Shown: one piece after another, positions 35,547 to 44,173 of the stretch
Position numbering within the stretch: the first letter of the stretch is position 1
Layout: every line of letters starts with the position of its first letter
NCBI RefSeq assembly: GCF_013523165.1
Contig: NZ_JAAMQI010000025.1
Span: forward strand, 1 to 62,615
Origin: Pseudomonas entomophila
GTDB taxonomy: Bacteria > Pseudomonadota > Gammaproteobacteria > Pseudomonadales > Pseudomonadaceae
Direction: 5' to 3'
DNA: 62,615 nucleotides
The notes under the pieces: generated by a model
The model's input: only the letters and a program-made list of their open reading frames with translations
What the model was told of the DNA's origin: nothing
Database searches by the model: none
Program-made: the position numbers and the translations under genes

Positions 35547-36094
35547 TGCAGGCCGTTCGCTTGGCGATCCCCGATGTCGTGCTGCTCACCCCGAAGGTCT
35601 TCGGCGACGACCGCGGCTTCTTCTACGAAAGCTTCAACGCACGCGCCTTCGAAGCCGCCACGGGCCTGAACCCGGACTTCGTGCAGGACAACCACTCCCG
35701 CTCGGTCAAGGGCGTCCTGCGTGGCCTGCACTACCAACTGGCACCCCACGCCCAGGGCAAGCTCGTGCGCGTGGTCCAGGGCGAGGTCTTCGACGTGGCA
35801 GTGGACATCCGCCGCTCCTCGCCGACCTTCGGCCAATGGGTCGGGGCCGTGCTGTCTGCCGAGAACAAGAACCAGCTGTGGATCCCGCCAGGGTTCGCAC
35901 ACGGCTTCGTCACCCTGAGCGACACTGCAGAGTTCCTCTACAAGACCACGGACGTCTACTCGCCCGAATGCGAACGCTGCATCGCCTGGGATGATCCGAC
36001 CATCGCCATCGACTGGCCCATCGATTACGCCCCCAGCCTGTCCGGCAAGGACCAACTGGGCGTGGCGTTGACCGAGGCCGACGTCTTCGAGTGA
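35546..36094 (+). CDS. rmlC: dTDP-4-dehydrorhamnose 3,5-epimerase
   Basis: 182 aa cupin epimerase of the dTDP-L-rhamnose pathway. PKVFGDDRGFFYESFN, QDNHSRSVKGVLRGLHYQL (catalytic His), GKLVRVVQGEVFDVAVDIR and LWIPPGFAHGFVTLSD are all intact. Start ATG 35546 overlaps the rmlA stop. The dehydratase RmlB and reductase RmlD needed for dTDP-L-rhamnose must be elsewhere in the genome, or the final sugar is different. Confidence 0.96.
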   Translation: MQAVRLAIPDVVLLTPKVFGDDRGFFYESFNARAFEAATGLNPDFVQDNHSRSVKGVLRGLHYQLAPHAQGKLVRVVQGEVFDVAVDIRRSSPTFGQWVGAVLSAENKNQLWIPPGFAHGFVTLSDTAEFLYKTTDVYSPECERCIAWDDPTIAIDWPIDYAPSLSGKDQLGVALTEADVFE

Positions 36095-36243
36095 CGAGCA
36101 GCGGGGCTGTGGCATCTGTCGCAGCCCTGCTTCATCAGCGACGCTCCTTTTTTATGCCGTTTCACAAACTCAGGGCTCGCATTGACAGGGTCTTGCGCAG
36201 GGTGCCAGCATTTCCCTCTTTGTACCCGCCAGTGACCCCGCAC

Positions 36244-37353
36244 ATGCCTGCTGCATCCCCCTCGAACGAACGGCTGTATACCCTGGATACCCTGCGCGGT
36301 CTCGCTGCGCTCAGTGTCGTGTTCTGGCATTGGCAACACTTTTTCTACATAGGTGACAGCCCGGCCGCCTTCGAGGTCGCGCGCCAGCCTTTTTTCAGCC
36401 TGCTCACACCGCTCTACCATTACGGAGGGCTGGCGGTGCAGCTGTTCTTCTCCATCTCGGGGTTCGTGTTCTTCTGGCTGTTCGCCCAGCGCGTGGCGGC
36501 CAGACGCATCAGCGTGCGCAGCTTCGTCGTGGACCGGTTCAGCCGCCTCTATCCGCTGCACCTGCTCACCCTGGGCGGGGTCGCCGTGCTCCAAGGCCTC
36601 TACTCCACAGGCCATGGCAGTTATTTCGTCTACCCGTTCAACGACGCCTACCATGCCGTGCTCAACCTGCTGCTCGCACCCGCCTGGGGCTTTGAGCAGG
36701 GCTGGTCGTACAATGCGCCCATCTGGTCGGTCTCGATCGAGGTCCTGCTGTATGCCTTGTTCTTCATCATCTGCCTGGCCGGCCGTTGGCGTTGGCTGCT
36801 GGCGGCCATTGCCTGTGGTGCAGGGTTCATGCTGTACCCAGGCAGCTACAAGATCGGCAGTGGGTTGCTGTGCTTCTTCGCCGGCGGGCTGGCCTATGGC
36901 GTGCTCTGGCAACTGCGATGCGGATGCGGTTCGGGCCTTGCGTTGCTGGTGTGTGGCTGCATCGCGTCAGGTGCGTGGGCCTCGCAACTCTGGCTGTGCG
37001 ATACGCTCAACGTCTACCTAGTGATGGGCCTGTGCTTTCCTGCCACCCTGGCCACGCTGGCAGGTGCCGGGCTGCATTGGCCCGGGCTGTGGCGCAGTAC
37101 CGGCTGGATCGGTGATGTGAGCTACTCCTCCTACCTGCTGCACTTTCCACTGCAGATCGTGTTTGCGTTGGTCTTCGACCGTCTGGGCTTCGATCGTGCG
37201 GTCTTCTATCAGCCTTGGGTGATGCTGTCGTTCTTCATGGTGCTCGTGCCCATGAGCCTGGCCTGCCATCGGTGGGTCGAGCGTCCGGCGCAACGCTGGT
37301 TACGCAACAGTCGCCTGGCGGGTGTACATCGACCAGCCCAGGGCGCTGTCTAG
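36244..37353 (+). CDS. Acyltransferase-3 family membrane protein
   Basis: 369 aa with about ten hydrophobic segments. TLDTLRGLAALSVVFWHWQH near residue 15 holds the family's RG and catalytic His; FFSISGFVFFWLF and RFSRLYPLHLL are the next conserved parts. Members O-acetylate or otherwise acylate surface polysaccharides. The start is uncertain: the frame opens with a GTG overlapping the rmlC stop (36091) and has ATGs at 36154 and 36244, none with a clear ribosome site. ATG 36244 gives the usual family N-terminus. Likely cotranscribed with rmlAC. Confidence 0.88.
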   Translation: MPAASPSNERLYTLDTLRGLAALSVVFWHWQHFFYIGDSPAAFEVARQPFFSLLTPLYHYGGLAVQLFFSISGFVFFWLFAQRVAARRISVRSFVVDRFSRLYPLHLLTLGGVAVLQGLYSTGHGSYFVYPFNDAYHAVLNLLLAPAWGFEQGWSYNAPIWSVSIEVLLYALFFIICLAGRWRWLLAAIACGAGFMLYPGSYKIGSGLLCFFAGGLAYGVLWQLRCGCGSGLALLVCGCIASGAWASQLWLCDTLNVYLVMGLCFPATLATLAGAGLHWPGLWRSTGWIGDVSYSSYLLHFPLQIVFALVFDRLGFDRAVFYQPWVMLSFFMVLVPMSLACHRWVERPAQRWLRNSRLAGVHRPAQGAV

Positions 37354-37459
37354 TTCTGGGGTGCATGGCGGCCCTGTCATCGAGGTCGCGCTGGTGTGGC
37401 CTGGGTGCGAGCCATAACCTTGCTCGATGAGAAGCTCCTGTCGCTCAGGGGCTGCGCTT

Positions 37460-37632
37460 TCGTGCAGAGAACGTGGTAATAGTCGTTAGGGCTCAGAAGT
37501 TATGTTGATGATCGAATTCTGGGGCCGCTTTGCGGCCCATCGCGGCCGGTCCGGCGCCCCGGCAGGGGCCGCTCCTACAGGTGACTGCGATAGCCTGCAA
37601 CCCCGCAGTGGGGCTACGGGTGTGAGCGGCCC
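37460..37632. repeat. Extended REPIN copy
   Basis: REP core on the plus strand at 37521-37581 (with an insertion, CGCGGCCGGTCCGGCGCCCC) and a decayed inverted copy at 37612-37632. The similarity to 51808-51993 begins upstream, near CGTGCAGA, and includes the spacer GCAGTGGGGCTACGGGTGT, so the repeated unit is about 170 bases. It fills much of the gene-free stretch 37354-37893; I see nothing else there except the palindrome at 37851. Confidence 0.75.
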
Positions 37633-37850
37633 TGAAATCGGTTAGCAATGAAGCTCCGAATCCTGCCAGCTATCGCCATGTTCTCTGCGCGACAGCGCGG
37701 CGCCAAGGCGGCGGGCGGACTCCCACAGGCAATCGCGTTCTTCTGTAAGACCCAGTGACGCTACGGGTTTTTCGTGGCTCGCTTACGTCTTATCGCAGGG
37801 CACACTCGGATTAAACCCTGGTCATGGTCGGCCAAGTCAACAGGCCATGT

Positions 37851-37883
37851 CCTGAGGTGATGTTACAATCGCATCACTTCAGG
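37851..37883 (+). promoter_or_regulatory. Palindrome over a possible -10 and the ribosome-binding site
   Basis: CCTGAGGTGATG (37851-37862) and CATCACTTCAGG (37872-37883) match at 11 of 12 positions around TTACAATCG. TACAAT (37864-37869) in the centre is a good -10 without a recognisable -35. The right arm runs into the AGGGGG ribosome site of the gene at 37894. It may be an operator, or an RNA hairpin that hides the ribosome site. Confidence 0.55.
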
Positions 37884-37893
37884 GGGAACATCC

Positions 37894-39036
37894 ATGCCAC
37901 ACGCTTCGAACCGGGCTCTCTTCGCCAATCAGCTTAGGGGATTGGCGGTAATTGCCGTCTTGGTCGTGCATTGGTGCGGCGTCTACTGGTTCGCCAGGGA
38001 CACGGTGGCCTCCTATATCCATGCACCTCTCTTGGAAGGCGCGCCTCCGAGCATGATCTTCTGGCTCACGCCACCGACCTTCAACTATGGTCCCTTTGGC
38101 GTTTCCATATTCTTTTTGATCAGTGGTTTCGTCATCCCCTTCTCGCTCAATCGATTGGCGCCTGGGCCTTTTCTGGTAGCGCGCCTGTTGAGGATCTACC
38201 CGACCTACATCGCCGCCTCACTGATCATGCTGGCGCTGGTCTACCTGTCGAGCCGCTACTGGGGCCAAGCCTTCTCGATGCCACTGGATCGTCTGTTGGC
38301 CAACCTGCTGCTCATTCAGGACAACGTGTCTTCACCCTCGATCGACCTGGTGAACTGGACGCTGTCCATCGAAATCAAGTTCTACCTCATCGCCGCGCTG
38401 CTTTATCGATCGATCAAAGCCGGCAACAGCTACCCCATCTTTCTGTTCTCGGTATTCGTGCTGGCCGCCTGCGAGGCGCTGCCTCACCTGGTAACCGGGG
38501 GGGCGATCCCCGTCGTCCTGATCGAATCACTGAAGACCGAGCTGATGTGCGTGATCTTCATGTTCATCGGCACCGGGTTCTACCATCACTACACCGGCAC
38601 CTACACGAACCGCCAGCTCGCCACATACGTTGCGATCCTGCTTACCGTGTTCCTCATCTGCTGGCCTCATACCCAATGGCTGGCTCAGATCCCCAACGTT
38701 CCGCAGAACTATGTATACGGGCTCGTCGTGTTCACGGTGAGCTACATGTTCCGTCGCCACTTCCGACCGATCGCACCGCTCGATTTCATTGCCAACATCA
38801 GCTATTCCATCTATGTGCTGCATTCGATCATTGGCTATCTGTCGATGCGCGTGCTGATGGACCAAGGTCTGTCGTTCCTCATGTCTGCGCTTCTGACGCT
38901 GGCCTTCGTGCTGGTACTGGCCTATGGGCTGCATCGCTTCGTGGAGGTCCCTACGATGCATTGGGGCAAACGTCTCTTCCGTCAGCCAATTGCGCCTAGC
39001 ACACCGTCGCAAGAGCACACGACGTCGGCCACATAG
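37894..39036 (+). CDS. Acyltransferase-3 family membrane protein
   Basis: 380 aa, about ten membrane segments. NQLRGLAVIAVLVVHWCGVYWF carries the conserved RG and His; FGVSIFFLISGFVIPFSLNR and ARLLRIYPTYIAA follow; VNWTLSIEIKFYLIAALL is the conserved central part. Likely O-acetylates a surface glycan at the inner membrane. AGGGGG eight bases before ATG 37894 fixes the start. It is convergent with the next gene, with only 27 bases between stops. It shares little sequence with the acyltransferase at 36244, so it is not a recent duplicate. Confidence 0.92.
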   Translation: MPHASNRALFANQLRGLAVIAVLVVHWCGVYWFARDTVASYIHAPLLEGAPPSMIFWLTPPTFNYGPFGVSIFFLISGFVIPFSLNRLAPGPFLVARLLRIYPTYIAASLIMLALVYLSSRYWGQAFSMPLDRLLANLLLIQDNVSSPSIDLVNWTLSIEIKFYLIAALLYRSIKAGNSYPIFLFSVFVLAACEALPHLVTGGAIPVVLIESLKTELMCVIFMFIGTGFYHHYTGTYTNRQLATYVAILLTVFLICWPHTQWLAQIPNVPQNYVYGLVVFTVSYMFRRHFRPIAPLDFIANISYSIYVLHSIIGYLSMRVLMDQGLSFLMSALLTLAFVLVLAYGLHRFVEVPTMHWGKRLFRQPIAPSTPSQEHTTSAT

Positions 39037-39063
39037 CCTCGCATGCGTTCCGCGTGTCGTAGC

Positions 39064-40092
39064 TTACTTCTCGTCGGCCATGGCACGTGGATAGCTGTCT
39101 TCCTTGCTCGACGAGGGCGTCGCCTGGCTGGGCAGTTTTGTCCTGAAGCGCTCCCACACAGGCCGCTCGATCCCATAGTGGAACGCACCGGCCAGCAGTA
39201 ATGATCCCAGCAACACCAGCCCTACCCTCGCGCTGCTCGATAGCGCATAGGGCTCCAACAACCAGATCATCGAGAAGTGGAACACGAACACACCGTACGA
39301 CAGGGTGCCGGCATGCCGTTGAAGCGTATTCAGTCGCCCCGTGAACCGAAAGCCGGACAGCCATATGGTAAGCGGCAGCCCTATGAGGTAACCCACCGCC
39401 ACCTCATGGTCGAAGGGGCGCCGAATACCCTTCATCTGCAAGACCACGACATACGTCAGCAAGGCGATCCAGAGCGCGACCAGGGCCAGGTTGCCCAGGC
39501 GCGAGCGTTTTTCGATCGCCACGCCGCTCAGGAAGATGAACAGCACGCCGAACAAGAGCCGATAACCGTAGATGTCGATGTTCAAATATTCGTATTGCGC
39601 GAGCGCGAACACCACGACACTCCCGGCTGCTGCCAGGATGCCTAGCCAGGGCAATAGCATGAGCAGGGGCAGAAGGAGGTAGAACTGCAGCTCTGCGCCC
39701 AGTGACCATGCAGGCGGAATCAACATGAAGCGGTCGATGCCTGTCCACATGTAGTAGTTCAAGGGGATGATCGTCAGGTTGCTGACCCACTGCGCAAACC
39801 CTGGCGTCTTGCTGAGAAAGTGGGACTGCGTACCCATTGCCCACAGCGACCCACTGACCAGCAGTGCGCACAGGTACAACGGGAAGATACGCAAGGCGCG
39901 GTCCTTGTAGAACCAGCCCAGGGAAGGCAACAGTCGGTCATGCGGGCGGCGCGCCCAGAGTTTCGCGACCACATGCCCGGCCAGCATGTAGAAGATCACT
40001 ACCGATCCTACGCCGACGTTCCAGCCTTTGAAGTCGATGCCCATGTGGCTTATAGCCACCAAGCTCGCCAGCAGCAACCTCAATAACCCCAT
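39064..40092 (-). CDS. Acyltransferase-3 family membrane protein
   Basis: 342 aa, polytopic. Starts MGLLRLLLASLVAISHMGID with the conserved His; VGSVVIFYMLAGHVVAKLW, ALRIFPLYLCALL and PPAWSLGAELQFYLLLPLL are the following family motifs. ATG 40092 has AAGG about ten bases upstream; the frame extends to 40131. This is the third acyltransferase in 4 kb, so the surface glycan is probably modified at several positions. It points the same way as the mannan operon but is separated from it by a terminator. Confidence 0.9.
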   Translation of the reverse strand: MGLLRLLLASLVAISHMGIDFKGWNVGVGSVVIFYMLAGHVVAKLWARRPHDRLLPSLGWFYKDRALRIFPLYLCALLVSGSLWAMGTQSHFLSKTPGFAQWVSNLTIIPLNYYMWTGIDRFMLIPPAWSLGAELQFYLLLPLLMLLPWLGILAAAGSVVVFALAQYEYLNIDIYGYRLLFGVLFIFLSGVAIEKRSRLGNLALVALWIALLTYVVVLQMKGIRRPFDHEVAVGYLIGLPLTIWLSGFRFTGRLNTLQRHAGTLSYGVFVFHFSMIWLLEPYALSSSARVGLVLLGSLLLAGAFHYGIERPVWERFRTKLPSQATPSSSKEDSYPRAMADEK

Positions 40093-40200
40093 TTTCACGC
40101 AGCCTTGTAGGAAATTTCCACAGGGCGGCATTCTACTGACATTGTGAGGGGGCTGGCATCTGAAGAGGATCTCGGACGGTAAGCCCGTACGACGAGCATA

Positions 40201-40228
40201 AAGCCTGCCCCAGCCTTGGGGCAGGCTC
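40201..40228 (-). terminator. Terminator-like hairpin after the mannan operon
   Basis: AGCCTGCCCC/GGGGCAGGCT, a ten-base GC-rich stem with a six-base loop, followed on the minus strand by TTTAT. It lies 14 bases after the stop of the double glycosyltransferase. Confidence 0.75.
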
Positions 40229-40241
40229 TGCCTATGCGCCG

Positions 40242-42764
40242 TCAGATGTGCTGCAAGCGGCTGATCTCATCGACCAACTGGGCTGCGCTCTGCTTCCAGG
40301 TCAACCAGGGCATGTCGGTCGACGTCGGGTGTTCACCCTTGGCGAACAGCTCGAGCCACTGGTTTACCGTCTCGGCCAGTACCTGTGGCTCATCGCCCTT
40401 GAAGTACAAGGCATGCTCGCCTGCCACTTCGCGGAACACCGGCAGATCACGTGCGATGATCGGCATGCCATGTTGCGCAGCTTCGATCAGGGGCAGGCCG
40501 AACCCTTCGCCGATCGAGGCTGCAACCAGGCATTGGCTGTGCTTGTAGACATGCTCGAGGTATTCGTCGCTGATTCCGTCAAGCCACAGCAGCCTTTTGC
40601 CGAACTGCGGATGTTTCTTGATGCGGGTCGCCAGGTCGTCCACCAGCCAGCCGTGCTTGCCGACGATGATCAAATTGACCTTCGCGTCGGCTTCCCAGAG
40701 CTGTTCGAAGGCAGCAAAGGCCTGGGCATGGCCCTTGCGAGGCTCCAGGGTCCCGACCATGAGGAAATTCGGGTTGGCTTCCAGTACTTCGATACGCAGT
40801 GCCGGATCCTTGGGGATACCTGTGGAAGGGACTGACTGTTCGATATCGGCGCCCAGGTGGAAGGCACCAATACGCAAGGGGCGTTGACGCGTTGGCCCGT
40901 GCTCGACCATCCACTCGCTCAACTCGTCGGCCACTGCCTGCGAAATGCACAATGCGCCGTCATAGCGCGCAATGGCGTTGATCCAGTTCACGTAATGCTC
41001 ATACAGGTGATCGGAGAAACAATGACGCATTTGCAGGATCAGCAGGTCATACACCACGAAGAAGATGCTGACGCCGTGGGCATGGAGCGTGTCGAAATAA
41101 GGCTGACGCTGCGGCAGGACATCCAGCAGCAGGTCCAGGCAGATATAAACGTCGCCAGCCCGATAGTCGAGCGCTTCATCCTGATCCTTGGCAGGCGCCT
41201 GATCGAGGAACTTGGCGACAAACTCGGTCGCGTACCGGTAGAAAGGTTCTTCTACTTTCGTGTAGATCGGCTCAACGTCGTATCCCTCTGGTGGATGGCT
41301 CAACCATTCCAGCAGAATGCTACGCACGACGCGCTGGATGCCGCTCTTTCCGTCGTGTCGGCACAGTTGCGAGATGTCGACCAATAGCCGTGGCTTGCCC
41401 GTAGGCCCCTGCAGGGAGTAATCGATGGCCTTGGACACCTGCGTGAGATCCATGGCCCCATTGGCCAGGTGCCCCGTGGCCACCAGCGAGTCGAGCAACG
41501 CTTGCAGGCGGTCGGTCGCCGGCTGCACGTCGGCACGCTGCGCCTCTCGGCGAGCCACTGCCTCTTCGAACGCTTTCACGGCAATCTTGCCTGTCCGATC
41601 CCAGGAGAACAGCTTGGCACGCTGCAGACCGTGGACCGTCAATGCTGCACGGAATTCGTCGTCCGTCAGCGCCTGCTTCATCTTGGCGGCGATCGCCTCG
41701 ACGCTCATGGGGTCGAACGTCGCTTCTTCCCAGCCAATGACTTCTGGGACGCTTGAGGTGTTGGCCCCGATCACCGGCGCCCCGCACTTCATGGCTTCCA
41801 ATGGCGGCAGACCGAAGCCCTCGTGCCAGGACGGGAATACGTACAGTTGGCACAGGTTGTACAGCGCCACCAACTCCTCGTCGGTGATGAACCCGGTGAA
41901 GACCAGATCGGTATCGCTCAGCCCCTCGCTTCGGGCTTCTGCGCTGTACCGTTCGATGACGTGCTCGGACAACTTGCCAGCGAACACCAACTGGATATCC
42001 GGCAGGTCGCGCTTGATCTGACTGAATGCCTTGATTAGGCGCGTCAGGTTTTTGCGCTCGTCGGCACCGCCGGAATACATCACGAAGGCATCGCGCAGAT
42101 TGAACTTGGCAACCAGCGCATCACGCTCTTCGCTCCCCAGCGGGATCGGATGGAAGATCTCGTCTGCAGCGCTCGATACATTGACGACAGTGGCTTCGTC
42201 CAGCGAGAGCAGCGACAACGCCTCTTCACGGGCCGCTTCCGAGATCGGCAGCAGCAGGTCGTAGTGCTTGAAGGCCTCGACCTTGTTCATGTAGTAGGTC
42301 TTGAAGCCAGCATGCGTCAGATACTGGTTGGGGCTGACGAGCGGGATCAGGTCGTAGAGCGTTGCGCTGACCAGCGCGCCATTGGCGAGCAGAGGGTCGC
42401 CGATCACGGCATCGTCGACGAACCCTTCCAATGGGCTCGTGATGTGAATCACATCCGGTTGCAGCTCGTCGATGCAGGCTTGGCGTATGCGTTGGGCGAC
42501 GTCACTGCGTGGAATGTTTTCAGCATGGATGTTGGCGACGGGCTTTTCGGCGTACCACACACGGATGTGGCTCTGTGGCATCAAGCCGGCGAAGGCGGCA
42601 CGGATGTTTTTGATGCCCTCTGGAAGCATGCCGTTGAGCACCAGATACACCTCATGGCCAGCGCTGTTGCGCACGATGCCTTGGGCAAGCGAAATGCTGT
42701 AGCGGCCAATGCCTCGGAAGCGGCTCTCGGTCTGAGCGCCTTGCATGTCAATCACGATACGCAT
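40242..42764 (-). CDS. Double GT4 mannosyltransferase, WbdA-like polymerase
   Basis: 840 aa with two complete GT-B glycosyltransferases. Domain one (1-400) begins MRIVIDMQGAQTESRFRGIG and has the EX7E motif in WHEGFGLPPLEAMKCG; domain two (about 455-840) has LMVGTLEPRKGHAQAFAAF and IGEGFGLPLIEAAQHG. Length, N-terminus and domain layout match WbdA of E. coli O9a, a bifunctional enzyme that builds the polymannose repeat. GDP-mannose genes, Wzm/Wzt and a methyltransferase in the same operon support this. Whether it uses GDP-mannose or GDP-D-rhamnose here is unknown. Its ATG is coupled to the stop of the methyltransferase. Confidence 0.88.
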   Translation of the reverse strand: MRIVIDMQGAQTESRFRGIGRYSISLAQGIVRNSAGHEVYLVLNGMLPEGIKNIRAAFAGLMPQSHIRVWYAEKPVANIHAENIPRSDVAQRIRQACIDELQPDVIHITSPLEGFVDDAVIGDPLLANGALVSATLYDLIPLVSPNQYLTHAGFKTYYMNKVEAFKHYDLLLPISEAAREEALSLLSLDEATVVNVSSAADEIFHPIPLGSEERDALVAKFNLRDAFVMYSGGADERKNLTRLIKAFSQIKRDLPDIQLVFAGKLSEHVIERYSAEARSEGLSDTDLVFTGFITDEELVALYNLCQLYVFPSWHEGFGLPPLEAMKCGAPVIGANTSSVPEVIGWEEATFDPMSVEAIAAKMKQALTDDEFRAALTVHGLQRAKLFSWDRTGKIAVKAFEEAVARREAQRADVQPATDRLQALLDSLVATGHLANGAMDLTQVSKAIDYSLQGPTGKPRLLVDISQLCRHDGKSGIQRVVRSILLEWLSHPPEGYDVEPIYTKVEEPFYRYATEFVAKFLDQAPAKDQDEALDYRAGDVYICLDLLLDVLPQRQPYFDTLHAHGVSIFFVVYDLLILQMRHCFSDHLYEHYVNWINAIARYDGALCISQAVADELSEWMVEHGPTRQRPLRIGAFHLGADIEQSVPSTGIPKDPALRIEVLEANPNFLMVGTLEPRKGHAQAFAAFEQLWEADAKVNLIIVGKHGWLVDDLATRIKKHPQFGKRLLWLDGISDEYLEHVYKHSQCLVAASIGEGFGLPLIEAAQHGMPIIARDLPVFREVAGEHALYFKGDEPQVLAETVNQWLELFAKGEHPTSTDMPWLTWKQSAAQLVDEISRLQHI

Positions 42765-44173
42765 TAGTTCTGGCTCTTCTTGATGGCGGCTTGGAGCGCC
42801 TGCTCAATGGCGCGGCCTCTGACTGTGAGAGGTGCCTGGTCGATCGTCGGCGACATGGGCGCGACGTCGCCGTTGGCCATCGGTACAGGCTGAGCCACTT
42901 GATTGCTTCGATAAAGGTTGTAGAGCTTTTCTGTCAGGCGTGGGCAACGATTCAGGAGCGCCATGACCTTTCGATCCAGCACTGGACGACGGGCCAGCCA
43001 AAGGCGGGCATGGGGCAAGCTGCGACCGATCACCGAGCGCGCCGTCTGTTTGGGGGTACGTGCAGCGCGGCCTAGGACACGCAGCGGGCCGGTGATGCGC
43101 CAGGACGTGCTCTGGTACAGCGCCTGCGCATATTGTTCGTGCTGGCTCGCCCGCAGGTACCAGGTATGGGCATTGTTCAGCGACTGATCAAGGTCGGCCT
43201 GCAAGCTGGCGGCCTGTGTCGCAAGCTCGGCATTCTGTTGCTGCATGAGGGCGGCTTGCTGACGCAGGGCCTCCATGTCGAGCGCATGGCGCTCCTGGAT
43301 CATGCGCAGCTGCTCGGTCTGCTGGCGATGAATGCTGTCCAGCGCCTCGCTGAACTGCTCGCGCGTCATGAGCTGGTCACGGGCCGTGGCCACTTCGTTC
43401 TCGATACCTGCCAATCGGTGCTCCAGTGCATGGTCATAGCGCGCTGCGAGTTGGTCCAGGGCCATCCCGTAGGCAGCGTCGAACGTCTCGTCGAAACCAC
43501 TGAGGGACGCGGGCTCGGCACGCTTCTGCGCAACCACGGCGTAATCGGGGCTGGTGCCGGTGAGCACGTCGAGCACACCCAGGCGTCGGCTCTGGTCATG
43601 CAGCTCGGCGGGTTCTTGCAGGCGTACGATCTTCGCCCGCTCGAAACCGCTGTACTCGGCCAGGAACGACAGCAGCAGGCTGGGCAGCGGCCGCTCATGG
43701 GTCGGGTCCAGGTAGAAACTGTTGGTGCCGACGACCAGGCTTTCGGCGTTGGGCGTCTCGAGGATCAGCAGGCCAGCCGGACGCAGGACACGCAAGGCTT
43801 CGGCCACCAGCTCTTGCAGGACCGGGAAGGGTACGTGTTCGGCGATGTGGAAACCGGTGACCGCCACCAGGCTGGCGTCAGGCAGCTCGCGCAGGGCGCT
43901 GACCGCGTCGAGGTTGCGCGCTGGCAAGCCCAGGGCGCGGCAGGCTTCGAGCATGCCTTCGTCGAGATCGACGCCCGTGGGCGCGTAGCCTTCGCGGGTC
44001 AGCAGCTCGAGCCACTCTCCTCGCCCACAGCCCAGGTCGAGTACCGGGTAATCCGTATACAGCTCCTTGAGCGGTGCGAGGAACGGCAGGTACGCCTCGA
44101 GACGTTGGCTGATCAGTTCGCGAGAACCGCGATAGCGGTCCTCGAAGCCTCTGTAGAAACCATCATCCATCAT
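42764..44173 (-). CDS. SAM-dependent methyltransferase with coiled coil, candidate chain terminator
   Basis: 469 aa. The methyltransferase domain (about 45-230) has VLDLGCGRGEWLELL as the SAM loop and VTGFHIAEHVPF. A glutamine-rich coiled coil follows (about 265-360) and a basic C-terminal segment with ITGPLRVLGRAAR. In O9a-type systems WbdD caps the chain with methyl-phosphate, and its coiled coil sets chain length. Here the methyltransferase and coiled coil are present but no kinase domain is visible, suggesting a plain O-methyl cap. ATG 44173 overlaps the wzt stop (ATGA); ATG 44170 is possible. Confidence 0.85.
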   Translation of the reverse strand: MMDDGFYRGFEDRYRGSRELISQRLEAYLPFLAPLKELYTDYPVLDLGCGRGEWLELLTREGYAPTGVDLDEGMLEACRALGLPARNLDAVSALRELPDASLVAVTGFHIAEHVPFPVLQELVAEALRVLRPAGLLILETPNAESLVVGTNSFYLDPTHERPLPSLLLSFLAEYSGFERAKIVRLQEPAELHDQSRRLGVLDVLTGTSPDYAVVAQKRAEPASLSGFDETFDAAYGMALDQLAARYDHALEHRLAGIENEVATARDQLMTREQFSEALDSIHRQQTEQLRMIQERHALDMEALRQQAALMQQQNAELATQAASLQADLDQSLNNAHTWYLRASQHEQYAQALYQSTSWRITGPLRVLGRAARTPKQTARSVIGRSLPHARLWLARRPVLDRKVMALLNRCPRLTEKLYNLYRSNQVAQPVPMANGDVAPMSPTIDQAPLTVRGRAIEQALQAAIKKSQN

